The notes under the pieces: generated by a model
The model's database searches: none
The model's input: only the letters and a program-made list of their open reading frames with translations
Told to the model about the DNA's origin: nothing
Program-made: the position numbers and the translations under genes
In this document: piece by piece, positions 1-12,095 of the stretch
How the letters are laid out: each line of letters starts with the position of its first letter
Position numbering within the stretch: the stretch's first letter is position 1
Assembly (NCBI RefSeq): GCF_021130785.1
Contig: NC_060209.1
Span: 21,661,501 to 21,725,500, forward strand
Origin: Homalodisca vitripennis
Taxonomy: Eukaryota > Arthropoda > Insecta > Hemiptera > Cicadellidae
Direction of reading: 5' to 3'
Length of the DNA: 64,000 nucleotides

Positions 1-3000
1 GTGAAAATTGAATCGCAATAATATCACCTCTTATTTATATTTGCCGTCAGACAAAATATGTTTTTCTATAAAATCAAGAACTATTTACTTTGGAACGATC
101 ACATTCCAAATCATGTAACCATACTGTTTTTTACGTTATTACTTTACTTTCCTACAATCTTTCAAAAACTGAATTCGTGTTCTATACTGGTTTAGTTTAA
201 TTATTAAAATTTGCTGTATTACAGAAATGTTATTTTATTACAACTTTCTGTTTATGTATTTCGTATCTTTAGAGATGTCTTAGTGTGTCAACCAAAAATT
301 GTAAATCAACGCAGTTGAACATCTATCCGGCCAATTCTTGTTTACATTGATTCGTTTTAATGAAGAGAAGATTGGAAGTTTAATAGTGAAACTGGTAAAT
401 CGAAAGAGGTGAGGCAAAATTAGAAGTAGTGTAAAATAGTTCCCTTTCGCGGTACCTAAGAGTATTATTTCTTTTAAAATATGAAGCTGAAAAGGGACGC
501 TTTTAAATCTTCTTTGCAGCTATGAATACAATTTCTTAAAAAAACAAACTGTAGGTGCTGCAATAAATTCTTATGAATCTTTCCTCCATTACACAACTAT
601 CAATAATTGAGCCACTTATTTGTTACAGTACTATTGGAAAATTGAAATAACTTGTTTAAAACTTTCTAGATAGAGTGATCATGATCGACCACAAAGACTT
701 TATAGATAGAAGCTACTACCACTCTACTCAGCTACTTTGTATACTCCAAAATAGCCCTTCCTCAAGCAGTCAAACTCCTTAGAGAAGAAGATACAAAAAC
801 AACTATCACACTAGAGTTTTTAATCCAATAAACCAAAATCTTTCTTTAAACATGAAATCTTTGAAAGACGATACGGTCATTCGGAGACCATCATAAGCGC
901 TTTCACTAAGTACTACAAGGAGCCGCGGGTAACTGCTAGTATCTATTACAAAACGTTCTGTAACAACGAATGTATCATAGATTTTAAACTGTTGCACCAA
1001 ACAGGTCGATTGCTAAGCTCGACTGTGAGATGCAGTGGCGTTAATTATTAGGATTAAAGTCTGGTGCCAACAATGTGTGCGCGAGGTGGTTGCGCGGTAG
1101 ATCTCCGCGCATCAGGGCACATTCAGTGTCAGCTGTGCCGTGAGTGGGTGAGCGTTGTGTCTAACTCCCGGGTCGGAATGAGTGGGTCCACCAAAACTAC
1201 CTGTCAACCAGGTAACTATACTCTCCATTAAAAATATAATTGTGACTAACTTTAAAAAATATAATAAAATAAATAATATTCATGGTAATTTGTACAGTTG
1301 CTGTAATAAAGAAAAATACAGTACACATTAATTGGGATATTTTGCTAACTTTTTAAACTTGCACGCCCAAGGTTTGAGTCTATTTTCTATTGTGTACCGC
1401 ATTTTATAAACTTTTAATTTCTTTTAACAAGTATTTAAAGGTTAATATGATCAAGAAATAGAGTAAAAACAGTAAATAATCAGTTTGTTTAGTTATTACA
1501 AAAAACCATAAATGACCTCAAAATGAATTATACAAATGATAACTATGGTTTATTGACTTAAGACGAATGGAATGAATTGCCCATTATTATCAAATAACAG
1601 TATTTACATAATTGTTAATGCCATTCTATTATTTATACCAATTGAACTGTTTAATTTAATAATAATAATACAATATACTATTTTTTACATTCGGTAATAA
1701 TTATTATCATGATATGAAAGATTATTTTCGTACAAAAAATTGAAAATACTGATTATTAAAATATAATTTTAAATAACATATTAATTTACAAAATTAAAAG
1801 TATAAGACTGATATTAATGCTGAGAAAATGGGGGTGTTTTTGGAATATTTGAAGACTCTTCGATTAATTCAACTTTACATATTTATATATTGCTGTTTTA
1901 AATTATTTTGGTCCAGATGAAATTAAAATAAATACATTGTAAACATATAAATAATAGAATTCAAAATGTGTACAAGCTAATCTTTACAAAAACATCTATT
2001 CTATCGAATTAATAATGTAAAGACTATACATAAAAATCTTTCTGTTAAGTAGAAAAAAGAGTACAATAAATACAAGTTTAGTTAAATAATCGAAGGAAAC
2101 CCATGCAGATCTAATAAAAGAATTTATTATATCCAACAAAGTGCAGTGCAGTATGTTAATATTTATTTAATTTAATGTATATTTACTTAATTTAATATAT
2201 GTCCCAACAAAAAGTCCTCAACATTTAGAAGCTTGTGTAACTATAATCAATAAACATTTTTATTTTTTTAACTTTTAACTTGTAATATTAATTTTAACAA
2301 ACATAGAAACAGTTTGAATTCTTTAACTTCCCCTTTTTTGAAATCTGTAAAAAATAATAGTTAATTTCACGGTGCCATAGTAACAGTGTTATGAAACCTT
2401 CAATAAATAAAAATGTGCAATCTATTCCTAACGATAATTACGAGCGTATTTAATGGAGAAACTAAAATTTAAAATAAATTGATATACATCATTTCATTAA
2501 ACATTGAATAAAAAAAATTACTTCTCCGCCGGGATTTTATTTCACTACCCTATAAAGTATTGATTTTAAACCATTAAAGCATTTAGAGGAATACCGTACT
2601 TGAGAAACTAAATAAGTGCTTATTTGTAATTTTAAGTTGGAAAATGTCAGCGGTGAATTAACGCTTTCGTTTCTTAATTAGTAAGAAAACTAAATTGGTT
2701 CTGATATTGCACTAGGCGCAAACACTGGCTTAGGTAGTAGGGAAAATTGGTCAAGGAATAGGTGATATGAGCCAAAAATGTATTTTAAATGCGGATAAAT
2801 GAATAATAAAATTATACATTTCAATGTACTAATTTTGTCTTATAATGAAAATTATGAATTGGAACTATAAGTTATTAAGTTAATTTTAGGCAATACATAT
2901 AAATTAATGTTTCCACATAAAAAATAATCTAATAAAAATTACTAATAATAGTTTATTGTATCACACTGGAATTATTAGTCTAAATTGTTAGAATAATACT

Positions 3001-3068
3001 TATTATACAACTGATAATACGTGTTAATCAGTATTATAACGATTTATATATTATTATATTGTATTATG

Positions 3069-3071
<3 letters not shown>
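1..3071. other. AT-rich flank without recognisable genes
   Basis: Long stretch of AT-rich DNA with only short chance open frames. I see no conserved protein domain, RNA gene or transposon end apart from the small GC-richer island around 1050-1215, listed separately. It does not share the repeat unit that fills 9163-64000. Confidence 0.6.
1073..1231 (+). CDS. possible small coding exon (unidentified)
   Basis: A locally GC-rich island holds an ATG-initiated frame of 52 residues ending at TAA 1229-1231. It has a Cys-x2-Cys pair in the segment IQCQLCREWV, which could be half of a zinc-binding motif. Within the frame, at about 1211, lies a good splice donor (CAG|GTAACT), so the coding part may end there and continue elsewhere. 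An in-frame TAA lies a few codons upstream, so 1073 is the first usable start. I recognise no family. The main evidence is the base composition contrast and the donor site; it could equally be a fragment of an old mobile element. Confidence 0.2.
   Translation: MCARGGCAVDLRASGHIQCQLCREWVSVVSNSRVGMSGSTKTTCQPGNYTLH

Positions 3072-3103
<32 letters not shown>
3072..3103. repeat. (TA)n microsatellite
   Basis: About 16 uninterrupted TA dinucleotides immediately upstream of a perfect hairpin and the 40-bp minisatellite. Confidence 0.95.
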
Positions 3104-3108
<5 letters not shown>

Positions 3109-3121
3109 ATATAATTAATTA

Positions 3122-3153
3122 TTACTATGAATAATAATCCTTATTCATAGTAA
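3122..3153. repeat. perfect 13-bp inverted repeat (hairpin)
   Basis: Arms TTACTATGAATAA (3122-3134) and TTATTCATAGTAA (3141-3153) are perfect reverse complements around a 6-base loop. No gene context explains it; it could be a cruciform-prone site or a short foldback remnant. Confidence 0.85.
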
Positions 3154-3302
3154 CGATAATAACGATAAGTAATGATTAGTAAAAAGGGTACTGTTAATAA
3201 AATGAGATTTCATGTAAAGGTCTTGGTAAAAACGTATTATTTTCCTCTTTGTGGATTTAAGAAATGCTTTATAGCTGAGAGTTTATTACCAGTAAGGGTC
3301 GT

Positions 3303-4018
3303 GTTACTAGTGTCCTTAGTGTGTACGTTAGAACTCATACTCGTAACTAGTGTCCTGAGTGTGTACGTCACATCTCAGGCTTGTTACTAGTGCCATTAAT
3401 GTGTACGTTACAACTCAGACTCGTGTCCTTAGTGTTACGTCAAAACCCAAACTCTCAACTAATTTGCTTAGGGTGTACGTTACAACTCATACTCGTAACT
3501 AGTGTCCTTAATGTGTACGTTACAACTCATACTCGTAACTAGTGTCCTTATTGTGAACGTCACATCGCAGGCTCGTAACTAGTGTCATTAATGTGTACGT
3601 TACAACTCATACTCGTAACTAGTGTCCTTAGTGTGTACACCACATCGCAGGCTTGTTACTAGTGTCATTAATGTGTACGTTACAACTCATACTCGTAACT
3701 AGTGTCCTTAGTGTGTACGTCACATCGCAGGCTCGTAGCTAGTGTCATTAATGTGTACGTTACAACTCATACTCGTAACTAGTGTCCTTAGTGTGTACGT
3801 CACATCGCAGGCTTCGTAACTAGTGTCATTAATGTGTACGTTACAACTCATACTCTAACTCGTGTCCTGAGTGTTACGTCATAAACCAGACTCTTAACTC
3901 ATTTGCTTAGTGTGTACGTTACAACTCATACTAGTAACTAGTGTCCTGAGTGTGTACGTTACAACTCATACTAGTAACTAGTGTCCTTAGTGTGTACGTC
4001 ACATCTCAGACTCGTAAT
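3303..4018. repeat. 40-bp minisatellite, about 18 units, with dimeric higher order
   Basis: Tandem ~40-bp units share the core ACTAGTGTCCTTAGTGTGTA and then split into two types: type A continues CGTTACAACTCATACTCGTA, type B continues CGTCACATCGCAGGCTCGTA. A and B alternate over much of the array, giving an 80-bp dimer. Two shorter, more diverged units (near 3420-3470 and 3860-3910, with AACTCATTTGCTTAG-like text) interrupt it. The short open frame that crosses the left edge is a product of the repeat and not a gene. Confidence 0.93.
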
Positions 4019-4499
4019 GCCTTGAAACTTTTCATACGATAACTCAAAATATTCAGACTGCCAGGGATGATTCAGTGGAAATCTGTGGGCGTAGAAATTA
4101 CGTCTTCCATTCTGCTCTGGGATGATACATTGCCTAAAATATAATTTTACTGGTAAATACGAGTTAATTACTTGTAGTTAAAGCTAAACTGTGACAGAGA
4201 TTGTGTTTTAAAGATGCAATACTTTTATGTCCACTGAATTACATTTTTATATTCCTATATTACTACGGAGGCGTTCATAATTAAAAAATTAGAAAAAATA
4301 TTCAAATATTAATGATGCTCTCTCTCACACACACCCTTTAAAAACTATAATATACACAATATTTATCCAAATATATATTGTGATTTACAATTAAGGCGTT
4401 CTTCATCAATTACAAAATACTTTTAGGTTTTTTTCTCTTAGGACCAGAACTTAGAAAATTGCACCTAGTCATATAAGAACCCTCCGGAGCAGTCATATG

Positions 4500-4600
4500 T
4501 GCGCTGCTTCCGAAGTGACAGGATATTTTGGATGGGTATTTGCTGTACCCACTGTGGATTCAACTGGAGCCAGAAGTGAACCCTCCTGGGGAGATACTTA
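4500..4600 (+). repeat. diverged fragment of the array repeat unit outside the array
   Basis: CTGCTTCCGAAGTGACAGGA and the later AGAAGTGAACCCTCCTGG resemble, in the same order, parts of the unit seen at 20890-20950 and 21190-21215. The intervening ~250 bp of the unit is missing. This looks like an old, deleted copy about 4.6 kb left of the array edge. Judged by eye only. Confidence 0.35.
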
Positions 4601-4690
4601 CTTTTAGGTTAGTTAATGATTTATTTTTAAATCGTGTATAATACAGCATTGTTTTAACCAACCTTACTTAATACTTTCGTAATAAAACGA

Positions 4691-5327
4691 TGAAAGGGTG
4701 ATCCACTCCCCACCATTGGGATCTTAGAAAGTAATAATTTTACTAAAATTGGCCATAATACGTTTGTAAGAGCCGTAGTAAATGACTTGCACAGAAGGGC
4801 GAAAAGTATGTAGTTATGAACATGGAGGTCACTTTGGAAACCTGCCTTAAGTCATAGTTAAGGCATCATAAATAAGTACTTTTAACGTTAATTTAAGTGA
4901 TTTATGTATAAAATAAAGTATTTGTGAAACTACAACAGCTTTCTAATATTTCACTGACAAAATATTGATTTAATCTGAGTTAGTATTTTGGTTTGTATTT
5001 GGCAAAACATGCAACTGTTAAAGAAAGTCTTTCTGGAACTTTCAGCGCTCCTAGCGGCTAAACGGCTAAGTATATCAAAATAACACACATGAAGTAACAA
5101 AGTCGTAGAATTGCACGATGAATCCAAATGCGTAAATAAATAGGGGTTTCTATAAGAAAACTAAAAGTTGACCGCCATATTCGAAAATGGCAAACGAATT
5201 TTACAATGTGAATTAATTAACTTTAATGAGCATAAAAATAAGGTAAAGTTCTCAGTTTGAAGTTTGCTATAAAATTAATAGTTTTTGAGATCCTAATGGT
5301 AGCCACCTTGAGTTGATCACCCTGTAT
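4691..5327. mobile_element. MITE-like non-autonomous element with long imperfect terminal inverted repeats
   Basis: The left end AGGGTGATCCACTC and the right end (GAGTTGATCACCCT on the + strand) are inverted. The inverted match continues inward through CCATTGGGATCTTAGAAAG on the left against CCATTAGGATCTCAAAAAC on the reverse of the right end, giving roughly 45-50 bp of imperfect TIR. There is no coding capacity. The end CACCCTGTATA resembles termini of many Tc1/mariner-derived arthropod MITEs; a TA target duplication is not clearly preserved on the left. Confidence 0.5.
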
Positions 5328-6118
5328 ATACATAATAAGCATAATGCTAGATACTAAATATATTAACTAATTTTTAAAAAGTAAATACAATTAAGCTGGA
5401 AAGTCTTACCAGAGTATAATAAGATGTTTTTTTTAATATCGACTAACGCTGGATTTTTATTCATGTTAATTTTTAACGAAAGAAGGTCGTATGTAACATA
5501 GTTAACAATGGAGCAATTAGACATTGTCAACATGGAAAGCAGAACAGTTTAAAACTCCTCTGTTCCCAATAATTATTCAGGTACACAATGCAGAAACATT
5601 CAGGAATACTGCTCACTAAGTACTATGTTAGTTTGTAGTATAACAATAGTGGTTGGATGAGTAAAGTTTTGTTTGAGTGAGCAGATTAAAGTTGTAATTA
5701 ATTTTAATTTCGTAAATATTATATTAAGATATTATGTTTTTAACCAACGACGGTTCGTAATAGAAGGATAGAGGTCTGTATAGAACACGACAATTGTTTC
5801 ACTATAACAGAATAAAATAATTTAGAGAAAACTAACGATAAAATTACGTGTAAAAAGCGACATTTTTTTAAGGAATTTGACAATATTAATTACTAACTTT
5901 TACTGAAATAACAAAATTTTACTTTTTTAGTCTCATCTCCATCAATTTTTTTTCTTAAAGAGCTTTGACAACAAATTTGGTATTTATATTAAAAATAAAC
6001 CTAACTATACACTAATAATACTACCTAAAGCCTTCTACTTAATTAGTCGTGTAATGACCCTACTAACATAACAATAAATGAAATGAATGCATAAGGCTTA
6101 ATTTTACAACTTTGTTTG

Positions 6119-6590
6119 TAACATAAGTTAAATTGATATAACTGAGAATTACCATTATGCATAAATATAACTGATATATGAACGCAGGCGTATTATTGAT
6201 CAAAGGGTTAACTGCCTGTAACTTTCAAATTATAAAAATATCCTTGTGAAAATTATAGAATAATATAAGTAAAGAAAAATAAATCAACGGAAAATCAAGC
6301 TCACTCTATGTAATTTTATTGATTAATTGTATCTACAAGTAATGTTATTTCAATCCTCTTGAGGTGGATAAACTGAAGGCAGTAAAAAATTGTAAATATT
6401 TGATTCACTGTACGAGGATTTACTGTTTTAGGTATTAATTTTATAATTTTATTAAGCATGAGGAAAGTTGATTGAAAATAACAATATGAGTTAAATTGAT
6501 ATAATTAAGATTGATCTTTGTGCATAAGTTTAACTGATATATGAACGCAGACGCAAATATCAAATAGCTAACTGCTGGTAAGTTACTTAT
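6119..6590 (+). repeat. pair of dispersed ~110-bp direct repeats
   Basis: About 6119-6230 and 6480-6590 share the order GTTAAATTGATATAA, GCATAA(G/A), TAACTGATATATGAACGCAG and TAACTGC. The period is ~363 bp, and the spacer between the copies is unrelated. Probably a local duplication. Confidence 0.6.
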
Positions 6591-6605
6591 TTACGAGTAT
6601 TATTA

Positions 6606-6850
6606 AATAGAATAGAATAGAAAACTCTCTTTATTGCAGGAATATACAAACTCAATTTCAAATGAAATTAAACAAATAATACAATTAAGTTTATAAATAA
6701 ACAATAATTACTTACAACTAACAATAATTACTACTAAAATATATACTACAAATATGTAAATTCCCGCAAAAGGTAGCCCTTACAGGCATAAAGCCCAATT
6801 ATAAGGGAACCCTATGCTAAGGTTTACCTCCCCGGTTAAAACGAAAATTA
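6606..6850 (-). mobile_element. 3' end fragment of a CR1/Jockey-type LINE
   Basis: Read on the minus strand the segment ends in CAATAAAGAGAGTTTTC followed by repeated TTCTA. This is the common LINE 3' architecture of an AATAAA-like signal followed by a short microsatellite tail. No reverse transcriptase coding remains, so it is a strongly 5'-truncated copy. It differs from the tail of the LINE at 27752-32349, which ends in (TTC)n. Confidence 0.55.
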
Positions 6851-8673
6851 AATAAAATCCTTATATCAAATTGAAGAAATAACAATTTTCATAATAAATT
6901 TAATATATATGTAAAAGAGTCTGCCAAACTACAAATAATAGTGGTAAAATTAATACAAACTTATTACTTTCATCATAAAAAAAATTATATACATATATTA
7001 TAATATATTACTTAATTTTATAACAAAAATTTATATAAATGTACCATTATATTGTACTTTAAATATACTAGAGCTACATAAAAAAATAATACTACATTTA
7101 TAAGGTTTGCGAAATAATATTAAAACATTTTCTCTTAAAATCCATAGTTTTTAAAGATATATCTAAACTATTGGCAACATTGAATTGCTAATAGATATTC
7201 ATTAAAATATTGATAGATAAATGAAGATACGACAGTTACCATCTCTATCATAATTTTCATTGTATTGCAATGTATAAAACACAAAATTGAAGGTATCGGA
7301 TTCTTTTCTGCCCATAGATCGACGTGTGATATAATGAATATACATTATGTGAGATGAACTTACTTGGTATACCACTATAAAATATCTTAGATAATTTAGC
7401 AGTTATCCACTATTATTTACTAAATATATACTTACAAGTTATTTTATTGAATAAAAAAAATACTAACTTAATAACCCCATGTGTCCAGTAACATAATGCT
7501 GTGACACATGGAATTTGCATGGAGTTCAAAAATACCTTATGAGGGCGATTTTAGCAATCATATGGTTAAAAATTAATGCAGCTAAACGTGAACATGAGTT
7601 AAGTTATTTAACGATATTAAGGTCTTCATAATGCAACACATTTTCTCCTCATAGACAAACTCAGTTTCATATTGAAACTGAAAATTAGAAAACTCTAGCG
7701 AAATGAAAGCTATTTCAAAGTTTATTGTTCATGGCGAGAAAACTTATTTACGGTCTCTGCTAAATTCTAAGTTGATTTATCGTCACAAGGCTATGCTATT
7801 AATAGATTAATTCCCAATCCAGCATTAGATAGTTCTTATATTTATACAATCCTCTGAAAATTGAGTTTGTTCCTCTCTTTATGGACAACTTCATTACAAA
7901 CATAATATAGTAAAGATTTAAGTATCCTTAGCATATAAATATTGCACAAATTTTGATTGAAGACACTGTCTTAAATTTATTGAAGATAAAAACATTGGAC
8001 ATTTCGCGTTGTGTAAAAGCTCTATTTCTCGCCAAAATTTAAGACTTATTTTTATTTCTAACCGTGTTGTAATCAATGTTAAATAGTACTCAATGTAACT
8101 TCTTGGCAAAAATTTACCTAGAGTATAGCTAAAATCTCTCGAAATTTGAGCTTGAAACGAAGCAACCGTATGCGAAATTTATTACGAAATATATTGTGGA
8201 AATTTTAATTAATACAGTTGCTGCGAGTGCCTAAGATAGTAAAAATATACATATAAAGATAGTACACGGAGTGCCAACATGTATTCGGAAAATATTTGGA
8301 AAACGTAATTAGCACCCAGGCAGATTGTGGTGTGTGACTAAGTTGGTGTAAATGCATTCATCCATAAATCATCAATGTCACAATAACCTATACAGTTAAA
8401 TGCTGAAGCTAAAAGAAGAAGATTGCGTTGCTTATAGAACATTGGAAAATTGTACTGATTTTATCTCTTCTGTTATAATAATATTTTTCCATTTATTATA
8501 ACAAAATAGTTTGCAGACTATAGGTATCTTGTTAGGAACTTGGAAGAAAAAACTATATATATACCACACATACTTCTAGAATCTGTTCCTAGTAATTGAT
8601 TCATGTCTTGCTGTCTACTATTATTTTATGAAGGAACATTGTCAGCGTTAAGACTAATTAATCTTGGGTGACT

Positions 8674-8859
8674 TTACCTAGGGTTCACCCTTTCAATAAA
8701 GAGGCGAATAGAATATTTCGTGAGGTGAGAGTCACTTTGCAATCCATGAGAACATAACCTAGTTGTTTGTGACATTTTTAGGGTAATTTTGTTCAAGACA
8801 AATCCATTATCAGTGGTGCTGGATTTGGTTAAGGCAACATAAAAATGCAGCCAAAACAT
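8674..8859 (-). pseudogene. possible Pif1/Helitron helicase motif VI remnant
   Basis: A 61-residue frame contains HFYVALTKSSTTDNGFVLN, which resembles the C-terminal (F/L)YVALSR-x-x-T motif of Pif1-like helicases encoded by Helitrons. Nothing else of the helicase was recognised on either side, and the Arg of the SR pair is Lys here. It may be a decayed fragment or coincidence. Confidence 0.18.
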
Positions 8860-10076
8860 TTACGTTTGTTGTAAAATATTGTCAATATTGTCACTTTACT
8901 AGGTCTTAGTAATTTTCACACATCTCTAGCCAAAACTAAAGTGATTTACAGTATTTTTCTTTTCAAAAGAAAACTATTTTAATTCATAAAAACGAGGCTA
9001 TGTGTTTATATGATAGGTAATAGCCTACTCGGACAGACCGATTTTAGTACTAATTTAGGCTATGGACGTATATATATATTGATCAGTACTACATATTGTA
9101 CACTAAATATATTAAAGTACTTTTATTATCACATATACATTTTTGTGGATAAAATACTTGTCTCTCTGAATAAGCAGTGCAGAACCAATTCGAGTGTAAA
9201 AAAAACAAAACCAAACAAATTCGTCAAATAAAACAATTAATTTCGTTGCAGTTTAAAAAATAAAATAACTATTGTTTTAGGCTCATATTTATAAACTAAT
9301 GCATATTTCAGTAGCCTTTTGTTATTATAAATTAGCACACGGAGTAACACAGTGAAAGCAACTTAATAATGTTTTATTTTTTAACTGTTTTGCCGTTTTG
9401 TCACGAACCAGAGAATAAATTAACGCTCTTGTGAGTTGCATCATTAATGCAATAATGTGGTTTGTGTTTTCACAAAGACAACACAGTTTTTAAAATATGT
9501 TAATATACATGAGGTATGTTCGTGTTGGTTACTTTAGTACGCTAGAAGTAAAATAAACAAAACGAGTATTATTGTAGACTTTTATCGTTTATGTGACGTA
9601 GATATTACAATAAATTAATTGGTTAATGATAACGTAAAAGCTTACGGTTACATTACGAGTTCTGTAATCCAAAATACAGTCAAGTAAACTATTCAGAAAT
9701 GTATTAAATCAAGCTGGAAGATAAATACGTCAGTATACACCATAAATTTGCAAGATCGCAAAAACTATGCTACCAGATAAATCTAAATGAATAAAAGTAG
9801 TTATAAAAAACCAATGAGATTACATGCTTGGAGGCACTACACATAAACAAGAATATAGAAAATATTATAAACGAAATTTTCAAAAGAAAGCCCTTTTTAA
9901 AATTCCAGTATTCTTTCTTCTAACTTTATTTAAAATAATTAACTTTAGTCATATCTAATTGTTCATACTGGCTAAAGTTTTTGTATTTTTATATTTAAAA
10001 AATGGTATTTTAATAGTAGTTGTAATAAAAGTAATGTAACTATTTATTTGTGACGATAAAAGCTTCAAACAGTCTT

Positions 10077-10103
10077 CCCCCCCCCCAAAAAAAAAAAAAA
10101 AAA
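10077..10103 (+). repeat. (C)10(A)17 homopolymer tract
   Basis: Ten C followed by seventeen A. The other unit copies at this phase read as mixed sequence around GAGGGCTCGTAAAAAAAC, so the tract is private to this copy. Confidence 0.95.
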
Positions 10104-10741
10104 TTGAAAATGTGTTTTTTTGCAAATGTACTACTAGTTTAAACATTCTGCGATTGCTCTAAGATGCTTCATTAAGCTACCGAAACAAAAACAAAAAATA
10201 TTGAATTGGTTAGTCCTGAATTTAAATAAAAAAGTTTCAAAAAAGACCTGGTTAGACAAGACATGTAAGTACGCATTTCTCACTTCTTTTGATTAGAAAA
10301 GATACCGAAATGCCAAATCCATTAATTGTAAGGGAACATTCTACATAAACCACAATTTCACGCTCATTAACATTCATTTTCCAGGTCTACTGTGAGGTTT
10401 ACCACTTTGATAAAACTGACGCGCTACCTTGAGAGATATGAATAGAACGAGACTCAGATGTGTGTAATTAGTGAACAGTGACTGTTTCTTTGAACATGTA
10501 ATTTTCTCACCTGTCAAGTTGTTAACCGTAGATTCACACTCTTTTCCCCACAGGGATATCTTTAAAGGAGGGTTTTAAAAAAAATTATATAAGTTATATT
10601 AAATATTCAGCGAAACTTGAAATGTAGATATCGCACCTAGTGACAACGAAGGTATCTGTTATCGCCTACAGTACCGTGCTTTAGTGCAGCCATTCACTGT
10701 AGTACTCAATAGTCAGCATCATTTACCAGATATTCTAATAC

Positions 10742-10800
10742 TTGATCATCCAATAATTGATTATCCAATACTTTGATCATCCAGCACTTAATCATCCACG
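10742..10800 (+). repeat. short degenerate tandem repeat TTGATCATCCA
   Basis: Four imperfect 15-18-bp repeats built on (T)TGATCATCCA(AT). They recur at the same phase at about 24611-24680, 36911-36975, 47925-47975 and 57215-57265. Confidence 0.75.
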
Positions 10801-11840
10801 CACCGTGCAAAAACCCATACAGCAGTAACATTCTGCTAACTGACAGTCGTTTAATAATAGTTTACGTTTCTTTTGCAAACCACAACGAGTTTGTACTCAA
10901 GATCAAAATAGCTGTCTATTAATAGTCTGTTATTGCCAATGGGTGATTCGGAAGCATAGTAGGATTACGGAAATCTGTCATTGTTATATGTTACAATTAA
11001 GTATAACATTACTTTTCTACGATGAAATCTATCCTCCTGTACAACTGTAATACATAAAAAGTGCGGAAATAGACTACTATTCAAATATATCTATTAGACG
11101 AACGGCATGAATTCCAGACTGGAAAGCATGAACCCAAGCGATGTCACTGCACAGGAGTCAAGAGCATGAAACAACGTTACACCGAACTAAACGAAGGATA
11201 GCCTGCCTCCTAATCATATGGAATGGTACGAAAAGTTTCACATTTGCCATTTAGACTATATTGGGATGAGTTCGAAAAACCTGTAATGGTTCAGATAACA
11301 AGCTTTGGATTTTCATAAATTGCAAAGTTCCGGGATAAACGAATCCAAAAGGGTATCTAAGAACTCTCAGAATGGAAATAAAGTCTGCAATGAAGTAACT
11401 GAATATTTTCCTAGATTAGTGGAAATAGATTATTAACATCTGAATCCTTCTTTGTTAATGTCCAATAACTGTGGAAAGATTCAACTTATGCTCATGAAGG
11501 GGAAAAAAGTTATGAGGCTGACTGGTAGTGGACGTTGCATTTTATGACTAATATAATTTAAGACAAAAGTTACGAAAACTTTAACTTTTGACCCCAAGAT
11601 TAGTATAGTTTTTTCTACGACTGTGAGGAACCTGTCAACTAAATTGCAAGCCTATGGTACATATCTAGTAAGAGGTATCATGAAAACGGACAGATCAGCC
11701 AACAATGATACGATATTAAGAAGGATCAGTCGGATCCTTAATTATCAATCAGGGGGGAGGCCAGTTTTGCACCCAAAGGTGAAGAGAGTGCTAAGGCACA
11801 GGCTGTCTCATTTTGTACATTCAGTGTCATTTGAGATGGA

Positions 11841-11862
11841 CTGTGAACTTGACCTTGACCTC
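11841..11862 (-). promoter_or_regulatory. FTZ-F1/ERR-like nuclear receptor half-sites
   Basis: On the minus strand AGGTCAAGGTCAAGTTCA contains TCAAGGTCA, the extended monomer site bound by FTZ-F1/SF-1 and ERR-type receptors. The paralogous segment 25746-25763 has two overlapping perfect sites (AGGTCAAGGTCAAGGTCA), while those near 37980 and 41340 are degraded. Function is untested, and simple hexamer expansion would look the same. Confidence 0.3.
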
Positions 11863-12040
11863 GCACATTGCAAGGTTTTTCCAAGGGGCAAACAACTTTA
11901 AAATGTCCACAGCACAAATTAATATCAGAGCTACAGGATCTGCGACGTCAAGCAATCTGTCCATATACCTGTGAGTCAGGAATGAAAAAGGAACCAAAGA
12001 AACACACTTACACCCATTTATAGTATTTATTTGTACCTTT

Positions 12041-12090
<50 letters not shown>

Positions 12091-12095
<5 letters not shown>

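Larger units (their letters stand above)
5328..9162. other. AT-rich flank between the MITE and the array
   Basis: No coherent gene. It contains a short direct repeat pair, a LINE 3' fragment, a small hairpin at 7477-7511 (9-bp arms CCATGTGTC/GACACATGG) and a weak helicase-like frame, each described separately where it matters. The rest shows nothing I can assign. Confidence 0.55.

Noticed and set aside
3292..4018. CRISPR-like spaced repeats
   Set aside because: The units are contiguous 40-mers without unique spacers, and the sequence is eukaryotic.
10077..10103. Poly(A) tail of a retrotransposed transcript
   Set aside because: It follows a C run and has no upstream coding relic or target duplication. 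More likely homopolymer slippage or an assembly artefact.
11623..11901. 92-residue frame starting MRNLSTKLQAYG
   Set aside because: Paralogous segments at 25.7, 37.9, 41.3 and 50.5 kb give different frames and lengths. Part of the apparent Asp/Leu pattern is the GACCTT hexamer repeat.
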